A DNA stretch of 53,811 nt, from the NCBI GenBank assembly GCA_964383325.1, contig CAYLGY010000005.1:1-53811 (forward strand), in the 5' to 3' direction. Of the stretch, positions 16,072 through 23,926 are shown in pieces. The translations under genes were made by a program, and so were the position numbers. Under the pieces are notes generated by a model. It searched no databases, had not been told where the DNA came from, and was given only the letters and a program-made list of their open reading frames with translations. The first letter of the stretch is position 1, and every line of letters begins with the position of its first letter. Source of the stretch: CAYLGY01 sp964383325. GTDB taxonomy: Bacteria; Pseudomonadota; Alphaproteobacteria; Rhizobiales; Rhizobiaceae.

Positions 16072-17367
16072 CTAGATCAGGCGCGGAATCAAGAGCGCCA
16101 GGTCCGGAATGAGGCACAGGATCAGCACCATCGAAAGCATGATGAGGACGAAGGGCAAGGATCCCAGCACGATTTCCGAAAGTGGCGCGCCGGCCGCGAT
16201 CGACTGGATGGTGAAAAGGTTCAGGCCAAGGGGAGGCGTGAGCTGGCCCACTTCGATCAGCACGACCAGCACCACGCCGAACCAGATCGGGTCGAAGCCG
16301 AATCCTTGGATGACCGGGTAGAGAATGGGCAGGGTGAGGTAGATCATCGCGATCCCCTCCACGATGCATCCAAGCACGAGATACAGGGCGACGAGCGCCA
16401 GGAAGAATTCCCATTTGGAAAGGCCGAGGCCGAAGATCCACTGGCTCACGCCGCGGCTGATGCCGCTATAGGTGAGCGCGGCGGAAAGGAACTGCGCCCC
16501 GATCACGATCAGCAGCAGCATGCTGGAGGTGCGGGTGGCGGAAAGGACGGCCCGGCCGAACGCCTTGCCGGTCAGTTCCCGGTTGAGCAGCGACATGAGC
16601 AACGCGCCGGCAACTCCGAGCGCGGCGGCCTCGGTCGGCGTCGTGAAGCCGGTATAGATGCCGCCAAGGACCACCGTCATCAGCGCCACCACAGGCAGGA
16701 CATGCACCGCTTCCCGCAAGGTTCCCCGGCCTTCCTCGCGCTCCGGAGGCGGGGCGATCTCGCCATTGAACAGGACGCGCGCGATGATGTAGGCGCTGAA
16801 CAATCCGCTGAGTACGAGCCCTGGCAGGATGCCGGCCATGAATAGCTTGGCAACCGATTCATCGACCAACGCCCCGTAGAGGATCATCGGAATGCTGGGC
16901 GGGATGAGGATGCCGAGCGCTCCCCCGGCTGCCACGGAACCGTAGAGTAGCCGCCGGTCATATCTGCGGCGGGTCAGTTCCGGGATGGCGACCGTGCCGA
17001 TGGTCGCCGCCGTCGCCACGCTCGACCCGCAGATTGCGGCAAACAGGGCGGAGGCGCTGATATTGGCGTGCAGCAAGCCGCCCGGAAGCCAGGAAATCAG
17101 CACGGCCATGCCGCGGAAGAAGCGGGTGCTCAATCCGCTGCGCAGGATGATCTCGCCCATGAGAATGAAGAGCGGGATGGCGATCAGGATATAGCTGTTC
17201 GCATTGTTCCAGACGATGGAGCCGATGCTTTCCAGCCCCAGAAAGCCGCGGGAAATGGCAAGCAACAACATGCCCGTAAAGCCGAGCGCAAACGCAATCC
17301 ATTGTCCCGCCAGCAGGGAGACGGCAATCGCCAGAAAAAGAATAGCAAACAGCAGGTCCCAGGACAT
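16072..17367 (-). CDS. dctM: TRAP transporter large permease (DctM)
   Basis: The 431-residue protein is very hydrophobic with about a dozen predicted membrane helices. It shows hallmark segments of the DctM family: NSYILIAIPLFILMGEII near 50-67, LFAAICGSSVATAATIGTVAIPEL and the GGALGILIPPSIPMILYG motif. It forms the sodium-driven ion-transport core of a tripartite ATP-independent importer for an organic acid. The ATG at 17367 (MSWDLLFAIL) is preferred over a TTG two codons upstream. It follows dctQ after 22 bases. Its stop lies 149 bases before the selenoprotein start, so read-through into that gene is plausible. Confidence 0.93.
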   Translation of the reverse strand: MSWDLLFAILFLAIAVSLLAGQWIAFALGFTGMLLLAISRGFLGLESIGSIVWNNANSYILIAIPLFILMGEIILRSGLSTRFFRGMAVLISWLPGGLLHANISASALFAAICGSSVATAATIGTVAIPELTRRRYDRRLLYGSVAAGGALGILIPPSIPMILYGALVDESVAKLFMAGILPGLVLSGLFSAYIIARVLFNGEIAPPPEREEGRGTLREAVHVLPVVALMTVVLGGIYTGFTTPTEAAALGVAGALLMSLLNRELTGKAFGRAVLSATRTSSMLLLIVIGAQFLSAALTYSGISRGVSQWIFGLGLSKWEFFLALVALYLVLGCIVEGIAMIYLTLPILYPVIQGFGFDPIWFGVVLVVLIEVGQLTPPLGLNLFTIQSIAAGAPLSEIVLGSLPFVLIMLSMVLILCLIPDLALLIPRLI

Positions 17368-17389
17368 GGGCAAAACCTCGAACTACGGC

Positions 17390-17917
17390 TCAGGGAATAT
17401 TTCGGCAGCGATCGATGACATAGGCGACCAGGACCAGCAAAACGATGAATGTGCCAATGAGAACAATGATTTGCGGAATATATTGCGGAGTAGCGGAAAT
17501 ATTGGTCGAGACGGTATGAAACCGATATGAGTACAGCGTGTATTTTGTCATGTAGAACAAGATCGCCAGTATATAGATAAGGCTGGCGAGAACGATGTAC
17601 CATTGCGCGACGCGCCTGGCCTTTCCCTTCAGCAGGTCATAGATCAGGCTGACGCGGATGAAGCTGCCGCGCGTGAGCGCATAGCTGAAGCCGAAGAACA
17701 CGACGGCGACATTCAGATAGCCTGCATACTCCTCGGCAATGAGGGTCGAGCGACCGGCGATCGCGCGCATCAGGATCTCGGCCATGACCAGGAGAAAGAT
17801 GCAGATCAGGGCGAGGCCGGCGATCCAGCCGCTCCAGTCGGAGAGCCGGTACGCAAAGCGTGACAGGGTTCCGGCAGGGGGGCGGGGTTCGGCGGCGGTC
17901 TCGGATTCATGCGACAT
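17390..17917 (-). CDS. dctQ: TRAP transporter small permease (DctQ)
   Basis: The 175-residue protein has four predicted membrane helices, including IAGLALICIFLLVMAEILMR and the NVAVVFFGFSYALTRGSFIRVSLIYDLL segment typical of DctQ. DctQ pairs with DctM to form the membrane unit of the importer. The N-terminal 25 residues are polar and Pro/Glu-rich. It sits between dctP and dctM on the same strand, in the usual P-Q-M order. The last helices show lower similarity to canonical DctQ (ISATPQYIPQIIVLIGTFIVLLVLV). Confidence 0.9.
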   Translation of the reverse strand: MSHESETAAEPRPPAGTLSRFAYRLSDWSGWIAGLALICIFLLVMAEILMRAIAGRSTLIAEEYAGYLNVAVVFFGFSYALTRGSFIRVSLIYDLLKGKARRVAQWYIVLASLIYILAILFYMTKYTLYSYRFHTVSTNISATPQYIPQIIVLIGTFIVLLVLVAYVIDRCRNIP

Positions 17918-18010
17918 TGCGAGCCTTCATATGCACATTGCCTCAAGGCCGGGGCGTGCGGGCGGCGCAAGGATGCGGGTCTTGCGCTGCCCGTTTGCCG
18001 TTGCCTGGCC

Positions 18011-19015
18011 TCAGCGCCCCAGCTCGGCGCGGATTTCCTTCATCATTTCCGCGCTTTCGGGACCGAGTTCCGAAGCCCAGGAATCCCAGTAATCCTGGAG
18101 CTTCGCGGTCAGTTCGGCGATGTCCTCGGGGCTTGCGTCGATGAGCTCCATGCCATGCTCATCGGCAAGCGCCTGAAGGTCGGCTGCGTCGCGGGCGCCG
18201 ATGTCCTGGTTCATCTTGTCCGACCATTCCGCCGCGACCTCGTCCAGAATGCTCCTGATTTCCGGATCGAGCGCCTCATAGGCCTGGATATTGACGAGCT
18301 CGTAGTTCGGCCCGCCCATATGCAGATGCGACACCCAGATGTAGCCGAGGAAGTCGAACCATTTCGATCCCCTGACATTGAAGGCTGCCGAGATGAGACC
18401 GTCCGCCATGCCGCGCTCCATCGCGACCGGGACTTCCGGCGTCGTCAACGCAACCGAGCCGGCGCCAAGGCGCTTGAGCATCTCGTTTTCCTGCGGCGCG
18501 ACGGTACGCAGCTTGCGGCCGTCGAAATCGGCCAGGGTGCGGATCGGCTCGGCGCTGCGGGTGACGAAGACATGCTGGGTCGGCCAGTTCCAGTGGAACA
18601 GCACCTTGGCCCCATGCTTGCCGAATTCCGGCGCGGTATATTTCTCGATGATCGGCCAGACCCTGGCCATGTCTTCATAGGTCCGGATCAGGCCGACATG
18701 ATTGCCGACGGTGGCCATCGGCACCGAGGCGCCGACGAAGCCGGGCGAGGCGGAGCCCAGCTGCACCTGTCCGTCGCCGACGATCTTGACGACTTCGGTT
18801 GCCTTGAAGGGCAATTCTCCCGCCGGATAGACATTGATGATCAGTTCACCATCCGTGCGCTTCTTTACCTCTTCGGCAAAGCCCTGCAGGAGCACGGTGA
18901 CAGGGTGCGTGACCCCCGTATAGGCATAATGATCCCAGGTCGTCGCCGCCAGGGCGGGCATTGACAGCGCCATCGCGGTGGCCAGCGCGGCGCCCCATTT
19001 GAGGCCGTTCCTCAT
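18011..19015 (-). CDS. dctP: TRAP transporter substrate-binding protein (DctP)
   Basis: The 334-residue protein begins with a Sec signal peptide (MRNGLKWGAALATAMALSMP, cleavage after ALA near residue 23). The mature part has TRAP solute-receptor features: YPAGELPFKATEVVKIVGDGQVQLG, and AFNVRGSKW, where Arg would correspond to the conserved substrate-carboxylate-binding arginine. It binds the imported organic acid in the periplasm. The ligand cannot be read from sequence; the surrounding PrpB, PrpD and PrpF-like enzymes suggest a di- or tricarboxylate. A TGTCAACA-TC-TGACA operator-like site lies about 55 bp upstream of the start. Confidence 0.92.
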   Translation of the reverse strand: MRNGLKWGAALATAMALSMPALAATTWDHYAYTGVTHPVTVLLQGFAEEVKKRTDGELIINVYPAGELPFKATEVVKIVGDGQVQLGSASPGFVGASVPMATVGNHVGLIRTYEDMARVWPIIEKYTAPEFGKHGAKVLFHWNWPTQHVFVTRSAEPIRTLADFDGRKLRTVAPQENEMLKRLGAGSVALTTPEVPVAMERGMADGLISAAFNVRGSKWFDFLGYIWVSHLHMGGPNYELVNIQAYEALDPEIRSILDEVAAEWSDKMNQDIGARDAADLQALADEHGMELIDASPEDIAELTAKLQDYWDSWASELGPESAEMMKEIRAELGR

Positions 19016-19069
19016 CTTCCGTTCCTCCTCCTCAGTTCAACTTCGCCGAAGGTTTATCCTTCTGTATAT

Positions 19070-19084
19070 TGTCAACATCTGACA
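19070..19084. promoter_or_regulatory. Operator-like site before dctP
   Basis: TGTCAACA-TC-TGACA is an imperfect inverted repeat sharing the octamer TGTCAACA with the sites near 10539, 11389 and 20159. It lies between the lyase gene and dctP, where a promoter for the transport-selenoprotein transcript is expected. Confidence 0.55.
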
Positions 19085-19155
19085 TTAAACCCGATGAATT
19101 CGATGTCAACCGGCGCAGGCCGACAAATGCCGGCCGATCGCTTGCCGGCCCGCGC

Positions 19156-20058
19156 TCATGCCGGCAGTACCGACCGGATGATGGTCCGGTCGAGCGTTTC
19201 GTATTCGTGGTAGTCGATCAACTCGTAAAGCTGCGCGCGCGTCTGCATGTGGTCGAGCAGGGCCTGCGTGCTGCCCTCTGCAAACAGCGTCTCGTAGAGC
19301 CGTTCCTGCGCCCGGGCGGCAACGCGGAGCGCGCTGACAGGCCAGATCACCATCTTGTACCCCATCTCCTCGAACTCGCTGGCCGTGAAGAAGGGGGTCT
19401 TGCCGAACTCGGTCATGTTGGCGAGCAGCGGGGCCCGTACCCGTTCCGCGAAGGTCCGGAACATTTCTGCATCGGTCAGCGCTTCGGGAAAGATCGCATC
19501 CGCGCCCGCCTGCAGGTAGAGATTGGCCCGCGCCACGGCGCTGTCCATCCCCTCGCTGTCGACGGCGTCGGTGCGGGCAATGATGTAGAGATTGCGGCGG
19601 GCCCTCGCCGCGGCAGCGATCTTTGCCGCCATGTCCTGCGGATCGGCGAGCTTCTTGTCGTTCAGATGGCCGCATTTCTTCGGCAATAGCTGATCCTCGA
19701 TATGGACGGCCGCCGCCCCTGACTGTTCGAAGCAGTGAACCATGTGCATCACATTGAGCGATTCGCCATAGCCGGTATCGCCGTCGACCACGATCGGCAG
19801 GTCGGAGGCTCGCGCGATCTGGCGAATGAAGAAGCAGACTTCATCGACAGTCAGGATGCCGACATCCGGCAGGCCCATGGATGCGGTCATCGCCGCGCCG
19901 GACAGGTACAGCGCCTCGAATCCCGCCTTCTTCGCCTGGATCGCCGCCATGCCGTTGTGCGCGCCGGGAATGCGCACGGCGCCGGGGCGTTCGATCAGTT
20001 TCCTGAATCTGGCCCCGGGCGCTTCCCGGGACCGATGTGCGCCGACCAGGTAGGTCAT
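19156..20058 (-). CDS. Isocitrate lyase/PEP mutase superfamily lyase (methylisocitrate lyase-like)
   Basis: The 300-residue protein has the superfamily barrel with VDGDTGYG (91-98, Mg binding), HIEDQ (119-123) and the catalytic loop KKCGH (127-131), in which the cysteine marks true lyases as opposed to mutases. Relatives include 2-methylisocitrate lyase (PrpB), 2,3-dimethylmalate lyase and oxaloacetate decarboxylases. The presence of KKCGH favours C-C cleavage to pyruvate plus a dicarboxylate or propionate. The start at 20058 (MTYLVGAHRS) is preferred, with a GAAGAG site upstream; the longer frame from 20133 overlaps the operator region. It has its own operator-like repeat upstream and precedes the TRAP genes on the same strand. 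Confidence 0.88.
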   Translation of the reverse strand: MTYLVGAHRSREAPGARFRKLIERPGAVRIPGAHNGMAAIQAKKAGFEALYLSGAAMTASMGLPDVGILTVDEVCFFIRQIARASDLPIVVDGDTGYGESLNVMHMVHCFEQSGAAAVHIEDQLLPKKCGHLNDKKLADPQDMAAKIAAAARARRNLYIIARTDAVDSEGMDSAVARANLYLQAGADAIFPEALTDAEMFRTFAERVRAPLLANMTEFGKTPFFTASEFEEMGYKMVIWPVSALRVAARAQERLYETLFAEGSTQALLDHMQTRAQLYELIDYHEYETLDRTIIRSVLPA

Positions 20059-20158
20059 GCTCTCTTCGTCTCCAAACTGGCGTCCTGCCGGCAAGTCCGG
20101 TCCGGCAACAGCTTCCTTCCTTCCCCCACGCACAAAGCCAACTATGCCGGAGATATTT

Positions 20159-20180
20159 TGTCAACATTCAACGTTGAACA
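20159..20180. promoter_or_regulatory. Operator-like site before the lyase gene
   Basis: TGTCAACATTCAACGTTGAACA contains the shared octamer TGTCAACA and an internal palindrome TTCAACGTTGAA. It lies in the divergent space between the lyase gene and the DUF2333 gene, about 100 bp upstream of the lyase start. Confidence 0.55.
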
Positions 20181-20302
20181 TTTTAACTGACGCTCGATCC
20201 GTTGCGCGCGCCGCTGCGCGAAGTTCTCGGGAGGGCTGGCGAAAACGCGCTGCGTGGCGTATCTGGTCAGTTTCGCTCTCCCGCAGGAAGGGAACTCATC
20301 AG

Positions 20303-21388
20303 ATGCTCGATCCGAACCGGAATTTCCTGTCTCGTGGCCTGCGGCGGATCGGCAGGAGCCTCGCATCGCCCTTTCGCGCGGGAGGACAATGGTTTGCGCG
20401 CCGGGGCTGGATCGTTCGCACCCTCGCGGCAGCGCTCCTGATCCTGCTCGTTTTCTTCTATGGCTATTTCTTCTACGTCACGCAGTTCTGGAACGATTTC
20501 GATCCGGATTATCCTGTCCACACCGTCGCGGCGGCCGAAGGCGACGAGCCAGGCGCGCCTGTGAGGCAAGACGCCGGCGGCGCCTGCGAGCCCTCACAGA
20601 TCGTGGCAGTGACGGCGCAACTGATCGATTTCAACGTCAACCGCAATGCGTGGATCTCGTCCATGCTGGCCTCGAAGCTCGGCCTGTTCGGCCTCGACTG
20701 GCGCCGTACGCCGTTCTTCGACAACAAGGCGGCCTTCCAGCTCGGCATCAACCAGGTCGTGCGCCGCACCACGACAGAGCTGGTCGATACGCTGGGGCGC
20801 GTGCGGGGTACCTCGCAGATCGATCAGAACCTGCAGGATGCCCGCACCAACATGGCCTGGTCCGAAACCGCGTGGTATGTCGGCGCGCGCGGCCCGACCC
20901 GGCCGACGCCCAGCGTCTATCGCGAGGCAATTACCAATCTGCGCGCCTTCAATGCCAGTCTCGAACGCTGCCAGGCGACCTTCGATGCGCGTGCCGACAA
21001 TCTCATGCAGTATCTCGACCGCATGGCAGGCGATATCGGCTCGACCTCCGACATCCTGCGCCAGCGAATCGAGGAATCCGATGCGGGCTGGTTCGATCCG
21101 CGCGCCGATGACCGGTTCTGGTTCGCCTATGGCCAGCTCTATGCCTATCATGGCCTGCTGATGGCGACACGGACGGATTTCGCGCGGGTGATTGCCGAGC
21201 GCAACCTGACTGCGCTCTGGGGCCGGATGCAGGACAATCTGCGCGCCTCGCTCGATGTGAGGCCATGGCTCATCTCCAATGGCAACCAGTCGAGCGCCTT
21301 CTTTCCCTCGCATCTCGCGACCATGGGCTTCAACCTGTTGCAGGTGCGCTCCAATCTGGTCGAGGTCAGATCGGTGCTGGATCGATGA
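20303..21388 (+). CDS. DUF2333 family membrane-anchored protein
   Basis: The 361-residue protein has one membrane helix at about 38-60 (VRTLAAALLILLVFFYGYFFYV) after a basic N-terminus, giving a large periplasmic domain. Segments such as NVNRNAWISSMLASK, FFDNKAAFQLGINQVVRRTTTELVDTLG and FWFAYGQLYAYHGLLMA match what I recall of the DUF2333 family, common in Alpha- and Gammaproteobacteria. Function unknown. The ATG at 20303 follows a GCAGGAAGGGA site; upstream in-frame ATGs lie in the operator region. It stands immediately upstream of the trp leader, with no visible link to tryptophan. Confidence 0.82.
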   Translation: MLDPNRNFLSRGLRRIGRSLASPFRAGGQWFARRGWIVRTLAAALLILLVFFYGYFFYVTQFWNDFDPDYPVHTVAAAEGDEPGAPVRQDAGGACEPSQIVAVTAQLIDFNVNRNAWISSMLASKLGLFGLDWRRTPFFDNKAAFQLGINQVVRRTTTELVDTLGRVRGTSQIDQNLQDARTNMAWSETAWYVGARGPTRPTPSVYREAITNLRAFNASLERCQATFDARADNLMQYLDRMAGDIGSTSDILRQRIEESDAGWFDPRADDRFWFAYGQLYAYHGLLMATRTDFARVIAERNLTALWGRMQDNLRASLDVRPWLISNGNQSSAFFPSHLATMGFNLLQVRSNLVEVRSVLDR

Positions 21389-21445
21389 AGGGTTGTGGTT
21401 CCACGCCGACGCGACGGTGCGCGCGCGGTGCAATTTCACTTGCGC

Positions 21446-21584
21446 GGGGCCGCTTGCGCAGCTATCACAACGCCATGAAAACGCGCTCGAATGCACTTGC
21501 CTGGTGGTGGCGGCCCTGAAAGGCGGCCCGGGCAGGTATTGCGCTTTTTTGGATGGCCGCAACGGATGTTCCGGGCGGCCCTTT
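21446..21584 (+). promoter_or_regulatory. trp attenuator (leader RNA with alternative hairpins)
   Basis: The region contains mutually exclusive complementary blocks: GGGGCCGC (21446-21453), GCGGCCC inside the leader codons (21510-21516), GGCGGCCC (about 21521-21528), GGCCGC (21555-21560) and GCGGCC (21575-21580). The last two form the terminator hairpin, followed by CTTTT. This is the classical arrangement for tryptophan-controlled attenuation, as described for rhizobial trpE(G). Confidence 0.75.
21475..21519 (+). CDS. trpL: trp operon leader peptide (14 aa, three consecutive Trp)
   Basis: ATG at 21475 opens the peptide MKTRSNALAWWWRP, with TGG TGG TGG at codons 10-12 and a stop at 21517. 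Ribosome stalling at the Trp codons when charged tRNA-Trp is scarce would expose the antiterminator and allow transcription into trpE(G). The last codons lie in one arm of the competing hairpins. This fits leader peptides of rhizobial trpE(G) genes. Confidence 0.85.
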   Translation: MKTRSNALAWWWRP

Positions 21585-21630
21585 TCATGTGCAGGCGATC
21601 CGCTCCCGGAACGAAATGGGAGAGACGGAA

Positions 21631-23823
21631 ATGAATGCAGCAAGATCGTCTGATTCGGTCGACAATTTCGTGACGGAGGGCGGGATCCGGATCAGCCGGG
21701 AGCGCCATGAGACCCCTTATGCCGGTGCGATCGAGAACTATCTCGACCGGCTTGACCGGCGGCTGGGCGCCGTCTTCTCCTCCAATTACGAGTATCCGGG
21801 GCGGTATACGCGCTGGGACACTGCCATTGTCGATCCGCCGCTGATGATTTCAGCCCGTGGCCGCGACATGCGCATCGAGGCGTTGAACGGGCGCGGAAAG
21901 GCCATGCTTCCGGCGATCGGCGCGGCGCTTTCCGGCCTTGAGGATGCCGAACAGGTTTCCGCTTCGCCGGAGGCCATTGCCCTGAAGATCCATCCGCCGC
22001 GTCGGCCCTTCGCCGAGGAAGAGCGCACGCGCATGCCATCCGTCTTCAGCGTCCTGCGCGCGCTGGTCGGGCTGTTCCGCACCGCAGAGGATGCGAATCT
22101 CGGGCTGTATGGCGCGTTTGGCTACGATCTCGCCTTCCAGTTCGAACCGGTCGAGCTGAAGATCGAACGGCCAGCCGATCAGCGCGACCTGGTCCTCTTC
22201 CTGCCCGACGAGATCCTTGTGGTCGACCATCACGCGGCACGGGCATGGCACGACCGCTACGATTTTTCCGGCCAGGGCTGGACGACTGCGGGCTTGCCGC
22301 GCGAAGGCCGCGACGAGCCCTTCGTGCCGGCGCAGTCCGACCCTCCGCGAGGCGATCACGAGCCGGGCGAATATGCCCGTCTGGTTGAAAGGGCCAGGGA
22401 AAGCTTCCGGCGCGGCGACCTGTTCGAAGTGGTCCCCGGCCAGATGTTCTTCGCACGCTGCGACGGCCCGCCTTCGGCGATCTCCCGCCGGCTCAAGGAG
22501 ATCAACCCGTCGCCCTATTCCTTCTTCATCCATCTCGGGCAGGGCGAATTCCTGATCGGCGCCTCACCGGAAATGTTCGTGCGCGTCTCCGGCAGGAGGA
22601 TCGAGACCTGCCCGATCTCCGGCACGATCCGGCGTGGCGAGGATGCGATCTCCGATTCGGAGCAGATCCTGAAACTGTTGAATTCGAAGAAGGACGAATC
22701 AGAACTGACCATGTGTTCGGATGTCGACCGCAACGACAAGAGCCGGGTCTGCGAGCCGGGATCGGTGCGCGTCATCGGGCGGCGCCAGATCGAGATGTAC
22801 TCGAAGCTGATCCATACGGTCGATCACATCGAGGGCAGGCTGCGCGAGGACATGGACGCCTTCGACGGTTTCCTGTCGCATGCCTGGGCGGTGACGGTGA
22901 CCGGGGCGCCGAAATTATGGGCGATGCGCTTCATCGAGCAGCATGAGAAGAGCCCGCGGGCCTGGTATGGCGGCGCGATCGGCATGGTCCATTTCAATGG
23001 CGACATGAATACCGGGCTGACGCTGCGGACGATCCGGATCAAGGACGGGATTGCCGAGGTGCGTGCCGGCGCGACGCTGCTCTATGATTCGGTTCCCGAG
23101 GAGGAAGAGGCCGAGACCGAGCTGAAGGCTTCCGCGATGCTCGCCGCGATCCGCCTGTCGAAGGCGCCCGATGCGATGGCGGCGCCGCCGCCTGCAAGCG
23201 CGGCCGGGCAGGGGCGACGCGTCCTGCTCATCGATCACGAGGATTCCTTCGTTCACACCCTGGCAAATTACCTGCGCCAGACGGGCGCGACCGTCTCGAC
23301 CGTGCGCGTGCCGCTGGCGGAAGAGGTGCTGGACCGTTTCCGCCCGGATCTCGTCGTGCTGTCGCCCGGCCCGGGGACGCCGGAGGATTTCGATTGCTCC
23401 CGCACGATCGCGGCCGTGCGGGCGCGCGGCATTGCCATTTTCGGCGTCTGCCTCGGGCTGCAGGCGCTGGCGGTGGCCTTTGGCGGGTCGCTGGCGCAGC
23501 TTTCCGAGCCGATGCACGGCAAGCCGTCGAGAATCCGGGTCGCGAAGCCCGGCATCGTGTTCGCCGGCCTGCCGGAGGAGGTGACGGTCGGCCGCTACCA
23601 TTCCCTGCATGCCGAACGCGCCACGCTTCCGGCCGGATTCGAGGTCACGGCGGAAACCTCCGACGGCGTCATCATGGCGATCGAGCATGTGGAGGAGCCG
23701 ATTGCCGCGGTGCAGTTTCATCCTGAATCGATCATGAGCCTCGGCAAGGATGCGGGCATGCGCATGATCGGCAATGTCGTGGCGCGGCTGGGGGTGGAAA
23801 AGCGCGCCGGGATTGCGGGATGA
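21631..23823 (+). CDS. trpEG: Fused anthranilate synthase TrpE(G)
   Basis: This 730-residue fusion catalyses chorismate plus glutamine to anthranilate, the first step of tryptophan synthesis. The TrpE part (1 to about 510) shows GQGEFLIGASPEMFVRV, PISGTIRRGED, DESELTMCSDVDRNDKSRVC and HIEGRLR-type chorismate-binding motifs. The TrpG amidotransferase part (from about 530) begins RRVLLIDHEDSFVHTLANY and has the oxyanion LSPGPGTPEDF, the nucleophile Cys in IFGVCLGLQALA and the HPES His-Glu pair near 696. Fused trpE(G) is characteristic of Hyphomicrobiales and some Actinobacteria. The start ATG at 21631 has a GGGAGAG site; an upstream ATG at 21553 lies in the terminator hairpin. Confidence 0.95.
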   Translation: MNAARSSDSVDNFVTEGGIRISRERHETPYAGAIENYLDRLDRRLGAVFSSNYEYPGRYTRWDTAIVDPPLMISARGRDMRIEALNGRGKAMLPAIGAALSGLEDAEQVSASPEAIALKIHPPRRPFAEEERTRMPSVFSVLRALVGLFRTAEDANLGLYGAFGYDLAFQFEPVELKIERPADQRDLVLFLPDEILVVDHHAARAWHDRYDFSGQGWTTAGLPREGRDEPFVPAQSDPPRGDHEPGEYARLVERARESFRRGDLFEVVPGQMFFARCDGPPSAISRRLKEINPSPYSFFIHLGQGEFLIGASPEMFVRVSGRRIETCPISGTIRRGEDAISDSEQILKLLNSKKDESELTMCSDVDRNDKSRVCEPGSVRVIGRRQIEMYSKLIHTVDHIEGRLREDMDAFDGFLSHAWAVTVTGAPKLWAMRFIEQHEKSPRAWYGGAIGMVHFNGDMNTGLTLRTIRIKDGIAEVRAGATLLYDSVPEEEEAETELKASAMLAAIRLSKAPDAMAAPPPASAAGQGRRVLLIDHEDSFVHTLANYLRQTGATVSTVRVPLAEEVLDRFRPDLVVLSPGPGTPEDFDCSRTIAAVRARGIAIFGVCLGLQALAVAFGGSLAQLSEPMHGKPSRIRVAKPGIVFAGLPEEVTVGRYHSLHAERATLPAGFEVTAETSDGVIMAIEHVEEPIAAVQFHPESIMSLGKDAGMRMIGNVVARLGVEKRAGIAG

Positions 23824-23857
23824 GCTAAAAGGGACACTTGCGGATTGTCAGGGCGGG

Positions 23858-23907
23858 TAGGGTCCCGGGGTCGATTCGATGATTCGACCTCGTGACCCTC
23901 CCATTTC
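23858..23907 (+). terminator. Strong hairpin downstream of trpE(G)
   Basis: GGGTCCCGGGGTCGA and TCGACCTCGTGACCC pair across the loop ttcgatgat, giving an eight-pair core (GGGGTCGA/TCGACCTC with one G-U) extended by GGGT/ACCC. No run of T follows, so it is not a textbook intrinsic terminator. It may still protect the trp mRNA end or stop transcription with Rho. Confidence 0.4.
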
Positions 23908-23926
23908 CCTGACCCAGGTGCCTGCC

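Noticed and set aside
7077..20058. Standard methylcitrate (propionate) operon
   Set aside because: No methylcitrate synthase or propionyl-CoA synthetase is present, and a TRAP importer and selenoprotein are not part of that pathway.
21541..21550. T-run at gcgcttttttgg as the intrinsic terminator of the trp leader
   Set aside because: No stable hairpin ends directly before it; the GGCCGC/GCGGCC hairpin followed by CTTTT at 21555-21584 fits better.
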